DNA of 64,000 nt from JAENVT01 sp963805445 (GCA_963805445.1 CAWDUI010000019.1:23581-87580); one strand, 5' to 3'. Shown: positions 1 to 10,029, counted from the stretch's first letter. Made by a program: numbers and translations. Notes: generated by a model not told the origin, from the letters alone.

Positions 1-1476
1 GTCGCCGGCGCCACCGTTGATGGTGAGTGCCATCGAGCCGGCTGAGACGCCCGATGCGTCGACCACGTCGTTGCCTGCGCCGGCCGAGACCGTGAGTCGA
101 TCGAGGGCCGGGTCGGCGCCGCTCACTGTCACACTGGTCGCAACCCCAACGAGCTGGATATCCGAGCCCTGCCCGGCGACGACGATGACGTCGTCGCCTG
201 CCGAGCCGTCAACGCTCACGGTGTCGGGAAGGTTGTCGCCGATTCCGGAGCCGGGTGTCGCGGCCAGATCCGTGGAGATCTCACTGAGCGCTGTGCCCGT
301 CATGTCGTGGACGAACAGGTTGTCGGCGCCTCTGAGAGCGTTGAGATTGATCTTCTCGACGCCGTCGGTGTCGAGCGTGATGTTGCCGACATTGCGTGTG
401 AAACGAACCCGCTGCCCGTTTGCCGACACGTCGAAGTTCTCATTCACGTTCGAGCCGTTGAACAGCATCGTGTCGAAGCCGTCCTGGCCCTCGATCGTGT
501 CGCTTCCGTCGCCAGGGTCCCACCGAAACACGTCGTCTTCGCTGCCGAGTACGACGAGATCGCTACCTTGCCGGCCGTCGACGAAGTCGTTTCCGTCGCC
601 ACCGAGCAGCACGTCGTCGCCGTTGGTACCCGAAATCGTGTCGTCGCCGGCGCCGCCGTCGACCGTGGTCTTGATGAGCGTCGCCAGGTTTCCAGTCGCC
701 GAGAACGCGTCGTCGCCGCCATTGGCGTTGACGACCAAGTTCTCCATCGTGCCCATATCGATGCTGAATGGGGCCGGCACAATTCGATCGAACCGCACAC
801 GTGTGCCATTGGCGGTGGCCGTGAACTGCTCGGCGCCGTTGCCGCCGTTGACCTCTGTCGTGTCGACACCGACGCCGCCCTCGTCGAGATCGGTGTCGTC
901 GCCGGGGTTCCAGATCAAGCGGTCGTCGCCGGCCTCGCCGAAGACCCGGTCGTCGCCGTCACCGCCCGACAAGGTGTCGTTGTCCGAGCCGCCGAACAAC
1001 GCATCGGCGCCTCCCTTGCCGAGAAGCGTGTCGTTTCCCGCTTGACCCACGAGCGTGTCAGCGCCCGAGCCGCCGACAAGCGTGTCGTTGCCGGCTCCAC
1101 CGAACAGATTCGCTCTCGGCAAGGCACCGAGTGCCTCGGCGAGCGAGATCGAATCATTGCCGGCCCCGCCGACCACAGAGACCGCCCTGGTGTTGGCGAC
1201 CGTCGGTCTGCCGCCCGTGACCGGCACCGTGCCGTCGTTGACGAGAATGCTCCCTGCCACGTCGCGGCTGATCACGATGGAGTTGTCCTGCCCATCGCCA
1301 ACCACGGTGAGAACCCCGAGGCTGAACGAGGCGGATACTCCCGTGCCGTTGGCCGCCGCGGCGGTTCCTGCTGACAGCGTGGCGACACTCATCGTGCCGG
1401 CGCCCATCACCGTGGCCGCACTCACGAACAGGCGCCCGGCCTTCCCTCGGCGTTGATTGTCCTTACTCGAAAGCAT
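1..1476 (-). CDS. Secreted RTX (hemolysin-type calcium-binding repeat) protein, 3' end off the window
   Basis: The reading frame is open from an ATG at 1476 to the left edge without a shift (492 codons), so the C-terminus is missing. Residues 1-40 look like a Sec signal peptide: a basic start (MLSSKDNQRRGKAGR), a hydrophobic stretch and an Ala-rich end (SAGTAAAA). After about residue 105 come tandem nonapeptide repeats of the GGxGxDxLx type, for example LFGGAGNDTLVGGSGADTL, the parallel beta-roll that binds calcium outside the cell. Other segments (around NGTRVRFDR and NGQRVRFTR) form a second internal repeat. GAGAGAAG just before the ATG may serve as ribosome site. The role is unknown; surface or matrix protein is the natural guess. 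RTX assignment is firm, function is not. Confidence 0.88.
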   Translation of the reverse strand, partial: MLSSKDNQRRGKAGRLFVSAATVMGAGTMSVATLSAGTAAAANGTGVSASFSLGVLTVVGDGQDNSIVISRDVAGSILVNDGTVPVTGGRPTVANTRAVSVVGGAGNDSISLAEALGALPRANLFGGAGNDTLVGGSGADTLVGQAGNDTLLGKGGADALFGGSDNDTLSGGDGDDRVFGEAGDDRLIWNPGDDTDLDEGGVGVDTTEVNGGNGAEQFTATANGTRVRFDRIVPAPFSIDMGTMENLVVNANGGDDAFSATGNLATLIKTTVDGGAGDDTISGTNGDDVLLGGDGNDFVDGRQGSDLVVLGSEDDVFRWDPGDGSDTIEGQDGFDTMLFNGSNVNENFDVSANGQRVRFTRNVGNITLDTDGVEKINLNALRGADNLFVHDMTGTALSEISTDLAATPGSGIGDNLPDTVSVDGSAGDDVIVVAGQGSDIQLVGVATSVTVSGADPALDRLTVSAGAGNDVVDASGVSAGSMALTINGGAGD

Positions 1477-1485
1477 CTTCTCTCT

Positions 1486-1511
1486 CCATTGGTCGGGCGG
1501 CCATTGGTCGG
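1486..1511 (-). repeat. Direct repeat upstream of the RTX gene
   Basis: The 11-mer ccattggtcgg occurs at 1486-1496 and 1501-1511, a 15-bp period, immediately upstream of the RTX start codon. It could be a regulator site or a small duplication; nothing else supports a function. Confidence 0.3.
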
Positions 1512-1572
1512 CCGCTTCACCGACCCTCTACGCCCGGGGATCGCTGACGGTTCGCGCCCAATCACATGTTCT

Positions 1573-1602
1573 GGCTCGTTGTGTCAGAAGACACAACGAG
1601 CC
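1573..1602 (-). terminator. Hairpin terminator after the large membrane-protein gene
   Basis: A perfect 13-bp inverted repeat (ggctcgttgtgtc / gacacaacgagcc) with a 4-nt loop lies 45 nt past the stop of the gene at 1648-5674. It has no T-run, as is usual for hairpin terminators in high-GC actinobacteria. It probably separates that operon from the RTX gene downstream. Confidence 0.7.
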
Positions 1603-1647
1603 TGGCGAGAGCCGAACAAGAGAGAAGAAGACCGCCTGCCGCCGTGG

Positions 1648-4600
1648 TCAGCGGTCGTCGTGCTTGATCGGGTCGTCCTCGTTGATCTGCCTGGAGAAGT
1701 CGTCGGCGGCGCCGTCGTCCTCGTCGGGCGGAGGATCCTCGCTGTCGATCGAGCTGCCTGGCACGCGCCGATCGAGCACCTCCGGGCCGCGCTGCGTCTC
1801 GGTGGCGGCGTCCGGCGGGGGAGCGACAAGGGTGACCCGGCTCATCGCATCGCCGAGCATCAACATCGCCGAGGTCAGCCGGAGGAGGCTGGTCGGATAG
1901 GCGAGCAGGTAGGCCGGCAGCGCCGAGCCGTCGGGAGCGAAGACGATCGAACGAACCCACGGGACGAGGTTGCCGAGCAGCGTGGCCAGACCGTCGATCG
2001 ACCGCAGCATGTCGTCGAGGTGCTGCAGGGTTGCCGCGTCGCGGGCGAGCTTGGCGTCGAACTCGGCCTGATGATCTCCCACCCAGCCGGGATGGTCGTC
2101 GGCGAACCGGCGCACGTCGTCGAGGCGTTCGGCGATCGCTTGCCGGCCGTCCTCGACCACCGCGACGGTGGGGGCCAGGCCGCGTTGCAGCGCATCGAGG
2201 ATGTTCACCCCGTCGGTGGCCAGCGCTTTCATCTGCTGGTAGTCGCTGGCGTAGGTGTGGGCGTAGTTCTCGAGCATCGGCCCGCCAGCAAAGAAATAGG
2301 TGATCCGCGTCATCGTCTCGTACGGCGACATGGCCAAGTTGAAGGTGATCCAGGCACCCTTCGCCACCGCAGAGCCGCCGTCGATGTCGGCGCCGAGGAA
2401 GCAGAAGTCCCTCCCGAAGCTGGGATCCATCATGTTGTCGAGCAGCGTCCTGACGTCGATCACCCCGGCCAGACCCTGCGCCTGCTGGCCGAGTGCGGCC
2501 TGCTGCGAGGCGATCCAGTTGGAGTCGAGCAGCCGCGGGTCGGGCTCGAGGCTACCGAGCGGGAAGGCGACCGGCGGGCGGTCGTGGGCGGCTGCAGCGC
2601 CGGCCGCCAGGCCGGCCGGTACCGGTGCACCGGGTGTTGCCGCCGCCGGCTGCGTCGGGTCGAGGTAGATGACTCCGGAGTCGGTGAACACGGCGGTCGA
2701 ACCGGCGGGCAGGTTGCCGGTCGGCAACATCGCCATCTGCGCTGGGCGCAGCTCGCCGACCCACACCGGGTGGGCGGCACCGGCCCGCTCCACGCCGAGC
2801 GCCATCGTGAACAGCACGTCCAACGGCGATCCGGTGGCGGTCTGATAGGCCTGACCGAACACGCCGATGGTCGCCGTGCCGCTGCCGTACAGGTCGAGGT
2901 TCGGTAGCTGGTCGGCGACCTGGGCGGCGGTCCCGGTGACCGACCGGCCGGCGCTGTTGGCGACGAACACCGGCGTCGAGGCGGGCAGGCTCTCGATCAC
3001 CTCTGGGAGCCCGCGACCGGTGATCACACCGCTGCGATCGTTCTCCAGCAACGATGTCGCAAACCTGCTCGCGTCGGGCAGCGACATCGAGCCTGGCGGC
3101 ACGTTGGCCGGCGGAACAGCCCGGAGAATTTCCTCGAACGAGCGAGTACGCGACGGATCCGCCAGCCCACCGAGCGCCGGTGGAGCGGCGGAGTCGCCGA
3201 GCACGCCGCTGAACGCGGCGGTGCGACCCGGGTCATCCATCCACGGGAGGAACTGCCCGGGATGGATGGTGTCAGGGATCCCCGTGCCGGGCGGGTGGAC
3301 GATGTCGAGCGCAGGGTCGAGCAGGCGGCCAGGCCCAACCGTCGGCGGCACGTAGGTGCTGCCCCAACCCCCGCCGAGCACCTGCACCTGCTGTGCCACG
3401 GGGGGAACCTGGAGCACCTGCGGAAAGGCTCCGGTCGCGGTCGGGCTGGAGGCCGGCAGGTCGAAAACCTGCGGGAACGAGCCGGTGCCGGGGACCTCGA
3501 CGCGCACGTTGCCGGGCAACTCGGCCAGTGCGTCAGCGAGACCCGGCCGGTCGAGCACACCGTTGATCAGGCGCATGTCGTCGGGGCTGAGGATGTGACC
3601 GACATCGGAACCGGCATCGGAGGCTGCGATCTCCAGTTGTGACACGGCGCCGGCCAGCTCGGCTCGACCGGCGGGAGATCTCTTGGTGAACAACCACTGG
3701 AGATCTTCCATCTTGTAGAGGTGCGGCTTCCCACGTTCGGCGTTGCGGGCCTGGATGAGGATGCGCTCGAGCTTGAGTGCGTCGGCCGGCGCATAGATGG
3801 TGGCCCCACGGGCGCGAGCGATGGCGAGTCGCAGCGCTGACAAGGCCTCGATCAGACCGCCCTCTCTGCCGATCACGCTGCGGAGGTCCTCGCCGACCTC
3901 GGCGGCCATTTGCGACATCCGCCAGAACAGCACGTCGTCGCCATCGGTGGCTGTCAGCTGGTCTGCCCACTGCTCGAAGAACATGCGGTCGCCTTCGAAC
4001 CAGGCCGGGGCTCGCTGGTAGGCGGTGGGTGCGGGCGTCCGCACGAAGGCGCCGAGCGATGCGTTGCTCCGCACCTCGCTCGCCGCCGCCAGTTTGGCCG
4101 CAGCCTCCAGTGCCTGCGTCGCCTCAGCCAACGCGGCGCGCCGGGTCAGCAGCCAGCGGATGCCATACAGCCCGAGCTTCCCTGCGTTCCTCACGAGCAT
4201 CGCCAGGTTGAGTACGCCGGCGACGATGTCGGCGATCTTGGCCAGCGCGACCTTCTGCTCCATCTCGTCGTTCTGGTCGAGCAGGATCGCCATCCCGCTG
4301 ACGGCCCGCTGGTACGGGTGCGAGAACTCACCGACGACCGCGGCGTAGTCGTTCATCGACGAGATCAGGAGTTCGCCCGCCTTCAGCGCTGCGCCCGTCG
4401 CTTGCTGCTCGGCCTCGCCGTTGAGTTCGAGCAACTGGGACCAGGCGATCTCGGCGTCGGTGCGGGCAGTCGCGGCGGTTGCGCTGGTCGCCGATCCGGT
4501 GACGTAGCCGAGGACCGACTGCTGGCGCTTCGCTTTCCTTCTCGATCGGCCAACCACGAACAGGCCTCCTGCCGTCATCGCCGCTCCGGTGCCGATCATT

Positions 4601-5674
4601 GCGTAGGAGAGCACCGACGGGTCGCTGCTCGCGTCCGACGGCGTCGCCACGACCGCCGGAGGTGCCGCCGCGGGTGCCGGTTGGACGACCACGGGCGCAG
4701 GCAGCGGTGCCGGTGCGGGTGCGGGTGCGGGTGCGGGGGCCACGACGACCGGCGCGTCTGTCGGCGGTGGCGTCGTGGGCGCGGCCGGGATGTCGACCAG
4801 GCCGAACGTGCCGGGGGTGAGCCCGTCGAAGGTCATCGGGGTGTCGTTGTCGCCGAACTGCACGCCGTCGCGTTGGACGAACACCTCCGGATACATCTCG
4901 GCCAGACCGGACCGATCCGCTCCGGCCAGGGTGGCAACGAACCAGACCCAGAACCCTTCATCGGAAGGGGCCGGGGCGCGCAGGGTGCTGGCGGTGCTGG
5001 GAACAGCCGTCGGAGATGAGCATGTCCGAGTGGAACTCCTGGAAGTTCTGCCCGGTGTACTGCAGGTAGGCGACATGGTCACCCGCTTGGCTGGTGTCGA
5101 GGCGCCAGGCCTTGTTGACGCCGGAGAAGTTCCCGCTCGACGGGGTGGGGTAGCGCGGATCGAAGCCGAGCAGCGCGACACCGCTGGTGTCCTCGGTCGT
5201 TGCCGCCGGCTGGCGCGGGCCGGCGAGGCGGACTCCGGTGATGGCGATTCCGGGCCGGAACGCCTCGGTGTCGATCTCGTATGTGGGCGGCATCACCCCA
5301 TCCGCGGTCGAATCGAGCAGGCCACCCGCGCCGAACAGGCGGTCGAACACGTCGTCGTCGAGCGGTCCGGTCGTGGCATGCACCCACCCGGTGATGTCGG
5401 AGTCGCCAGGCGGCGTCGACGGCGGTGGCGAGCCGTCAGGCGTGGTCACGTCGCCGGCGGGGTCATCGACGGCGATGCCCGTCGGTGGAACCGTCCAGGC
5501 GACGGTGGTCGGCTCGGCTCCGGCTCGGCAAGCGAGCCAGGCGTCGATAGCGGTGACGGGGTCCGGTGTGCCTGGCGCCGGCGCACGGTCGGCCGCAGCC
5601 GGGGCCGCCATCGCCAGCACGATTGCTCCGACGGTCACAGTCAGCGCCGCGAAGGCGTGTGGTCGCTTCGTCAC
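1648..5674 (-). CDS. Very large membrane-anchored exported protein of unknown function
   Basis: About 1,340 residues after correcting one shift near 5015, where one C too many in gttcccagc breaks the frame. I take the GTG at 5674, which overlaps the previous stop (GTGA), because it opens a signal peptide (VTKRPHAFAALTVTVGAIVL, then Ala-rich). Residues about 30-285 form an extracellular-looking domain with DSDITGWVHATTG and FWVWFVATLAGADRSG. A Pro/Ala/Thr linker with APAP repeats follows, then one transmembrane helix (MIGTGAAMTAGGLFVVG) with a basic stop-transfer RSRRKAKRQQ. The remaining 900 or so residues are helical and would be cytoplasmic, with a hydrophobic patch (IADIVAGVLNLAMLV) and an acidic tail. 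I recognise no catalytic family. Second gene of an operon with 5671-6344. Confidence 0.75.
4712..4737. repeat. Hexamer tandem repeat encoding an Ala-Pro linker
   Basis: About four copies of ggtgcg on the plus strand (cgcacc in the coding sense) encode the APAPAP stretch just before the transmembrane helix of the large protein. Whole hexamers keep frame, so the linker length could vary between strains. Confidence 0.6.
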
Positions 5675-6344
5675 AGCGCGCCCTGCTTCGGTTCTCCGCA
5701 GTCGGTGAACCATTGGACGAGACCACCGTCGACCACCACGTGGGATTCGGCGTCGGTGAAGGTCGTTCCATCGGAAGTCGTTCTGGTCTGCACCGTCGTG
5801 ACCCCGTCGATGGTTCGAGAGATTCCGTCGGTGATCCACTCCCATGCCCCGATTCCGACGATGGCGACGACCTCGATCGCGCCCTGGGGGATGACGAGGC
5901 TCTGCAATTGAGCCGCGCACATGGCGCTGTCGTAGCGGTCGAGCACGAACGGATGCAGGTGCTCGGCGAAGAAGGCCGAGTCGCCGGCGCGCAGCGCCGC
6001 GCTGAACGAGGCGAAGAACTGGGGCACGGCGATGTCGGGAGCGATGGTCGTGGCCACGACGGTCGACGTGGTCGGCAATGGCGTTGCAGCTCGCGGTCGC
6101 AGCGACGGCAGCCGTCGTGCTGCTCGACGCCGTGCTGGCCGGCGCAGGCACGGTCGGGGTGGGTTCGACGGTCGGCGCCGTGGTGGTCGAGACCTGAGCA
6201 GCGTTCGTTGATGCGGTGCCCGGTGACCGCGGACGGGCCGTCAGGGGAGTCGGAGGAGCCGAGAGCCAGCACCACGCCGATCAACGCGACGACGACGCCG
6301 CACGCCGTCAGCAACCATCCGAACCCCGACCCCCATCGGTTCAC
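5671..6344 (-). CDS. Small membrane-anchored protein with an NTF2-like domain
   Basis: The ATG at 6344 opens MNRWGSGFGWLLTACGVVVA, a signal anchor. A Thr/Ala/Pro-rich linker and a C-terminal domain of about 115 residues follow (AVPQFFASFSAALRAGDSAF to VQWFTDCGEPKQ); its fold looks like an NTF2/SnoaL-type pocket, a weak call. Two shifts interrupt the linker: one extra G near 6222 (ccggg) and one base near 6090. The stop overlaps the GTG of the following large gene (GTGA), so the two are probably translationally coupled and may act as one surface complex. I do not know a function. Confidence 0.65.
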
Positions 6345-6431
6345 GAGTGCACAATAGCCGTTTGACCAGGCCGCCTCGATCCGTCTGTGGGGCTTTCCGG
6401 GACCGAGAGCAGGTGTCGCTATTCGGGTCTG

Positions 6432-7451
6432 TCAGGCGTTGCGAAGGTCGAAGACCAGCCGGCCCTCCACGGAGCCGCTGAGGACCTCACCCATCGCCTC
6501 GTTGACATCGTCGAGCCGGCGTGATTCACGCACGATCGTGGTCCGTCCTGCGGCGTGAAGGGCGAAGGTCTCAGCCAGATCGAGTCTGGTGCCGACGAAC
6601 GACCCGACGATCTTGATCCCCTTCAGGACCGTCTCGAAGATCGGGAGCTTCATGATGTTGTCCTTGGGGAGCCCGACGAGCACGAGCGTGCCGTTTCGCT
6701 TCAGGCTGGCCCAGGCCTGCTCGCAGGCGACAGGCGACGCAGCCAACGCGATCGCGCAGTTCGCGCCGCCGAGGGCCTGGATCTCGTCGACCGCATCGTG
6801 AGTCTTGGAGTTGAACGTGTACTCAGCGCCGAGGTGCTTGGCGACCTCGAGCTTGGCTTCGACAAGATCGACCGCGGCAACCGTCGCGCCGGCGATCTTG
6901 GCGTACTGGAGCGCGAGGTGACCGAGGCCGCCGATGCCAAAGATGGCGACGAGGTCCGAGGAGCGGGCGCCGGACACCTTGACCGCTTTGTAGGTGGTCA
7001 CACCGGCGCACGTGAGCGGCGCGGCGTCGAGCGGATCGATCTTGTCGGGGACAACACCGACGAACGCCGCATCGGCGACGGCGTACTCGGCAAATGCGCC
7101 ATCGATCGTGTAGCCGGTGTAACGCGCCGACGGGCACAGTGTCTCCCAACCCGACGCGCATGCCTCACAGGTTCCGCACGCCCAGCCGAGCCACGGGAGG
7201 GCAACACGGTCACCTTCGCCGACGTGGGTGACGTCGGCGCCGATGCGCTCGACGATGCCGATGCCCTCATGACCGGGAATGAACGGTGGTGTGGGCTTGG
7301 CGGGCCAGTCGCCTCCGGCCGCGTGGATGTCGGTGTGGCACAGTCCGGATGTTTCGACACGTACCAGGACCTGGCCGGGGCCGGGTGACGGGGTGGGAAT
7401 GTCTTCGATGACCAGTGGGTGTCCGAACTCGTGTACGACTGCAGCCTTCAT
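6432..7451 (-). CDS. adhP: Zinc-dependent alcohol dehydrogenase (AdhP type)
   Basis: 339 residues, the usual length of AdhP-type medium-chain dehydrogenases that oxidise primary alcohols to aldehydes with NAD+. The catalytic zinc site is visible (GLCHTDIHAAGGDW; GHEGIGIVERIG), the structural zinc cysteines lie in WACGTCEACASGWETLC, and the nucleotide fold is FGIGGLGHLALQYAK. I start at the ATG at 7451 (MKAAVV) because GAGGAGG sits 6 nt before it; a longer in-frame start exists but adds a non-conserved tail. Single gene, no shift. Substrate not determinable. Confidence 0.9.
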   Translation of the reverse strand: MKAAVVHEFGHPLVIEDIPTPSPGPGQVLVRVETSGLCHTDIHAAGGDWPAKPTPPFIPGHEGIGIVERIGADVTHVGEGDRVALPWLGWACGTCEACASGWETLCPSARYTGYTIDGAFAEYAVADAAFVGVVPDKIDPLDAAPLTCAGVTTYKAVKVSGARSSDLVAIFGIGGLGHLALQYAKIAGATVAAVDLVEAKLEVAKHLGAEYTFNSKTHDAVDEIQALGGANCAIALAASPVACEQAWASLKRNGTLVLVGLPKDNIMKLPIFETVLKGIKIVGSFVGTRLDLAETFALHAAGRTTIVRESRRLDDVNEAMGEVLSGSVEGRLVFDLRNA

Positions 7452-7636
7452 GGCGACCTCCTCGATCGGCCCTGATTGTCCGCCGAGCAACGATCCGGCA
7501 CCAGAGTCGTACGACCCTGAACCCGAGCCCGACCGATTCGGACTGCGAGGCGGGGACTTTTGGCCCTACGGGTGCAGCGATACCTGTGGTCTCGTGGACC
7601 GAGAACCGCAAACCCGACTGTTTGGAGGCAGCGAAC

Positions 7637-8138
7637 ATGACCACTGATCAAGCTGTTGCGCCCAGCAAGCCCGATTCGGCCCCCCACGATCGAGCTGATC
7701 GAAATGCTGCGCACGCATGGCCAGCGCGAAGGCTCGGCGCTCTCCTCGTACCAACGACTGGCCGAACAGTCCGACGATGAAGGCTTGCGCTACCTGGTGC
7801 GGCTGATCATGGCCGATGAGACCCGGCATCACCAGCAGATCGACGACATGTTGAACGACGAGTTGCACCCGTTCCGATGGTATGACGACAATCCACCGAC
7901 GGTACCGACGATCAAGGTGCGTGAGGATCCGGCGCTCCGCGCCGAGACCGACAAGCTGCTTGCTTTCGAGAAGGACGACATGAAAGAGCTCCGCCGCCTC
8001 CGCAAGGAGCTGCAGTGGAGCCATGGGAACCCTCATGGGGATCCGCTGCTCCCGCTGCTCGTCGATCTGATGCTGCACGACACCGCCAAGCACATCGAGA
8101 TCTTGAAGTTCATCCGGGCCCGCACTCGCCGCCCGTAG
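7637..8138 (+). CDS. Ferritin-like domain protein (one frameshift)
   Basis: About 165 residues. The ATG at 7637 follows GGAGG at 7624-7628 and gives MTTDQAVAPSKPDSAP; one C too many in the run at 7680-7685 then breaks the frame, after which the protein continues TIELIEMLRTHGQREG. The helical bundle has acidic/His pairs typical of ferritin-like proteins: REGSALSSYQRLAEQ, MADETRHHQQIDDML and MLHDTAKHIEIL. Such domains bind iron or a di-metal centre, but whether this one stores iron or protects against oxidants is not shown. The next gene starts 21 nt downstream. Confidence 0.7.
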
Positions 8139-8159
8139 CGGACAACCTACGCTGCGGCG

Positions 8160-8591
8160 ATGGACACCGCGAGATTGCAATTGACCACGGCGAACGCCAT
8201 CATCGAGGGCGCTCTGGCCGCCTCGGCCAACGCCGGGTACCGACCGATGGGGGTCGTCGTGCTGGACGACTCCGGACACCTCGTCGCCGCACAGCGTCAG
8301 GATGGGGCAAGCATGTTCCGACTCGACGTGGCGACGGGCAAGGCATGGGCGGCGGTGGCGATGGGAGCGTCCAGCCGTCTGCTGGCCGAGCGGGCCGCCA
8401 CCAATCCGAACTTCTTCGTCTCGTTGGCCTCGACGGCGGATGGGCGATTTCTGCCGCAGACCGGTGCGGTGCTGATCAAGGACGACGCTGGTCGCATCCT
8501 CGGCGCGGCCGGTGCGTCAGGTGGCACCGGTGATGAGGATGAGGAGATCTGCATTGCCGGCGTCGAGGCGGTCGGTCTGCACGCCGGATGA
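8160..8591 (+). CDS. GlcG/HbpS-family (DUF336) protein
   Basis: 143 residues, complete. The sequence is characteristic of the GlcG/HbpS family: MDTARLQLTTANAIIEGALA, then GVVVLDDSGHLVAAQRQDGA, FRLDVATGKAWAAVAMG and a Gly-rich end (ILGAAGASGGTGDEDEEIC). Members bind heme or small ligands, or accompany glycolate and diol catabolic operons; HbpS of Streptomyces is an extracellular heme-sensing example. No signal peptide is visible, so a cytoplasmic location is likely. It lies 21 nt after the ferritin-like gene, so a shared iron/heme theme is possible but inferred. Confidence 0.85.
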   Translation: MDTARLQLTTANAIIEGALAASANAGYRPMGVVVLDDSGHLVAAQRQDGASMFRLDVATGKAWAAVAMGASSRLLAERAATNPNFFVSLASTADGRFLPQTGAVLIKDDAGRILGAAGASGGTGDEDEEICIAGVEAVGLHAG

Positions 8592-8697
8592 GCGAGTCAC
8601 ACTGAGGACCTTCGCCTCTGGTGATACCGCGCTGGAGGCTCGTAGCGTCGATCCCACAGCGGTCTCGACGTTCGGGACTCGAGCCATCATCGTTGTG

Positions 8698-9762
8698 ATG
8701 AGAGGGACTCTCTTGAACAAGGCTCAACTGGTTCATGGGGGCGAGGCAGCGTCGGCCACGCGCGACCAAGCCTGGGTGGGGGCGGCGGCACTCTTCAGCG
8801 TGCTGACGACGGCGTTCGTTGCCATCGTCGCCTTTCGCATCGGGGGCGACTGGTTCAGCAATGCGGTCGATGACCTTGGTGAGGTCGTGGCCGCACTCGT
8901 GGCCGCAACAGCGTGCGCAGTGACCAGCCGCCGAGTAGGTCGCGCCAGCGCCGGGTGGGCGTTCATGGCATTGTCGAGCCTGTCGTGGGCATGCGGCGAG
9001 GCCATTTGGTCGTACTACGACCTGATCCGAGGGATCGAGCTCCCCTCGCCTTCAGCCGCAGATCTCGGCTTCCTGGCCGCCGTGCCGCTCGCAGTGGTCG
9101 GGTTGCACAAGATGTTTCCCCGCCCGCCACGACGTGGCACGCGGCTCGGGCAGGTACTCGGAGGCATGGTGGTGGGAAGCGGTGTGCTGGTCGTGGTCTG
9201 GGCCGTGACCCTGCTGCGTGACCCCCAGGGCAGCGAGCTCCTACAGCGGCTCGTCGGGCTCGCTTACCCGTTGGGAGATCTGATCATGGCCATGGTCGTG
9301 CTGGGCGCCTTTGCGAGAGGCATCGGCGACCGCACCACGATGCATCTCGTCCTTGCCGGCATCGTCTCGTTCACGGTCGCCGACACCTGGTTTGCTGTCG
9401 TCGTCACCGTCGGCGACTTCGGCCTGCCCTACTGGCTGGATGCGGGTTGGGTGCTCGGCTACTTCCTGATTGCGCTGGGCGCGTTGCGAGCCTCCCACGA
9501 CGTTGGTCGGGTGACAGCTCGAACGGCGGCTGTCCAGTGGACCGGGGCGGCGACGTACCGCGGTGGCGCGCTACCGGTCCCAGCCCTGGTTGGCGGAAGC
9601 GTCGCGATCGCACCGACTCGTCGCGTCACCGGCAACGGTCAACATTGGCTGGCGAAAGCCAACACCGACCACCTCGTCAACTACGCGGCGATGTTCTTGG
9701 TCGCCGTCGACGCCTCGGTCGTGCTGTACGACCTCGGCTCGATCTTGAAGATGCTGGCCTGA
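8698..9762 (+). CDS. Polytopic membrane protein, unknown function
   Basis: About 354 residues from the ATG at 8698. The start is uncertain: no clear ribosome site, and the frame is open further upstream inside the previous gene. Seven or eight hydrophobic helices are visible, including VGAAALFSVLTTAFVAIVAF, DLGFLAAVPLAVVGLHKMF and WVLGYFLIALGALRA. The arrangement resembles the membrane sensory part found at the N-terminus of some actinobacterial GGDEF/EAL proteins, but no cytoplasmic output domain follows. The segment around 9520-9640 is less hydrophobic and could hide a shift. Function unknown. Confidence 0.6.
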   Translation: MRGTLLNKAQLVHGGEAASATRDQAWVGAAALFSVLTTAFVAIVAFRIGGDWFSNAVDDLGEVVAALVAATACAVTSRRVGRASAGWAFMALSSLSWACGEAIWSYYDLIRGIELPSPSAADLGFLAAVPLAVVGLHKMFPRPPRRGTRLGQVLGGMVVGSGVLVVVWAVTLLRDPQGSELLQRLVGLAYPLGDLIMAMVVLGAFARGIGDRTTMHLVLAGIVSFTVADTWFAVVVTVGDFGLPYWLDAGWVLGYFLIALGALRASHDVGRVTARTAAVQWTGAATYRGGALPVPALVGGSVAIAPTRRVTGNGQHWLAKANTDHLVNYAAMFLVAVDASVVLYDLGSILKMLA

Positions 9763-9795
9763 CCGATCTACGTCGCGAACAGAAAGCGGCGCGGG

Positions 9796-10029
9796 TCAGA
9801 TCGGATTGTCGGCAGCGAGGATCACCCGGGCCCGCTGGGCCTCGTTGCCGGGCACGAGAACCGTCACGCCTGCTTCCCCATCGACGTTCAGCATGCCCCC
9901 CTCCACTTCGTCGACGATGATTGCCTCGATGCCATTCGCCGCGAGGTGCGCTCGGGTGACCTCGGCCTCACCGCGATCTTGGTAGGTCGCCACGACGACG
10001 GGCTCGGGGTGTTGTTCGGCATCTGTCAT
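9796..10029 (-). CDS. Small DUF2007-like protein
   Basis: 77 residues from the ATG at 10029 (MTDAEQHPEPVVVATYQDRG); an upstream in-frame start would add 16 residues. The pattern ATYQDRGEAEVTRAHLAANGI, then IIVDE and a C-terminal VLVPGNEAQRARVIL, matches the DUF2007 family (putative signal-transducing, ACT-like beta-alpha fold), in which two chain halves pack around a small ligand. No ligand is established. It faces the membrane-protein gene tail to tail. Confidence 0.65.
   Translation of the reverse strand: MTDAEQHPEPVVVATYQDRGEAEVTRAHLAANGIEAIIVDEVEGGMLNVDGEAGVTVLVPGNEAQRARVILAADNPI

Noticed and set aside
17..1374. Long open frames on the plus strand across 17-1374
   Set aside because: They run opposite to the RTX repeats; their Ser/Pro/Val-rich product reflects the complement of GGxGxD codons, and the minus strand gives a perfect repeat protein with a signal peptide.
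4690..4745. CRISPR-like or minisatellite array
   Set aside because: It is a short in-frame hexamer run encoding an Ala-Pro linker; there are no spacers.
1453..5019. Plus-strand frames of 369-484 codons opposite the large membrane protein
   Set aside because: Arg/His/Val-rich low-information products on the shadow strand; the minus frame has a signal peptide, linker and transmembrane helix.
5000..5030. Programmed frameshift in the large membrane-protein gene
   Set aside because: No slippery heptamer with a downstream structure; similar one-base shifts occur in dozens of housekeeping sites.
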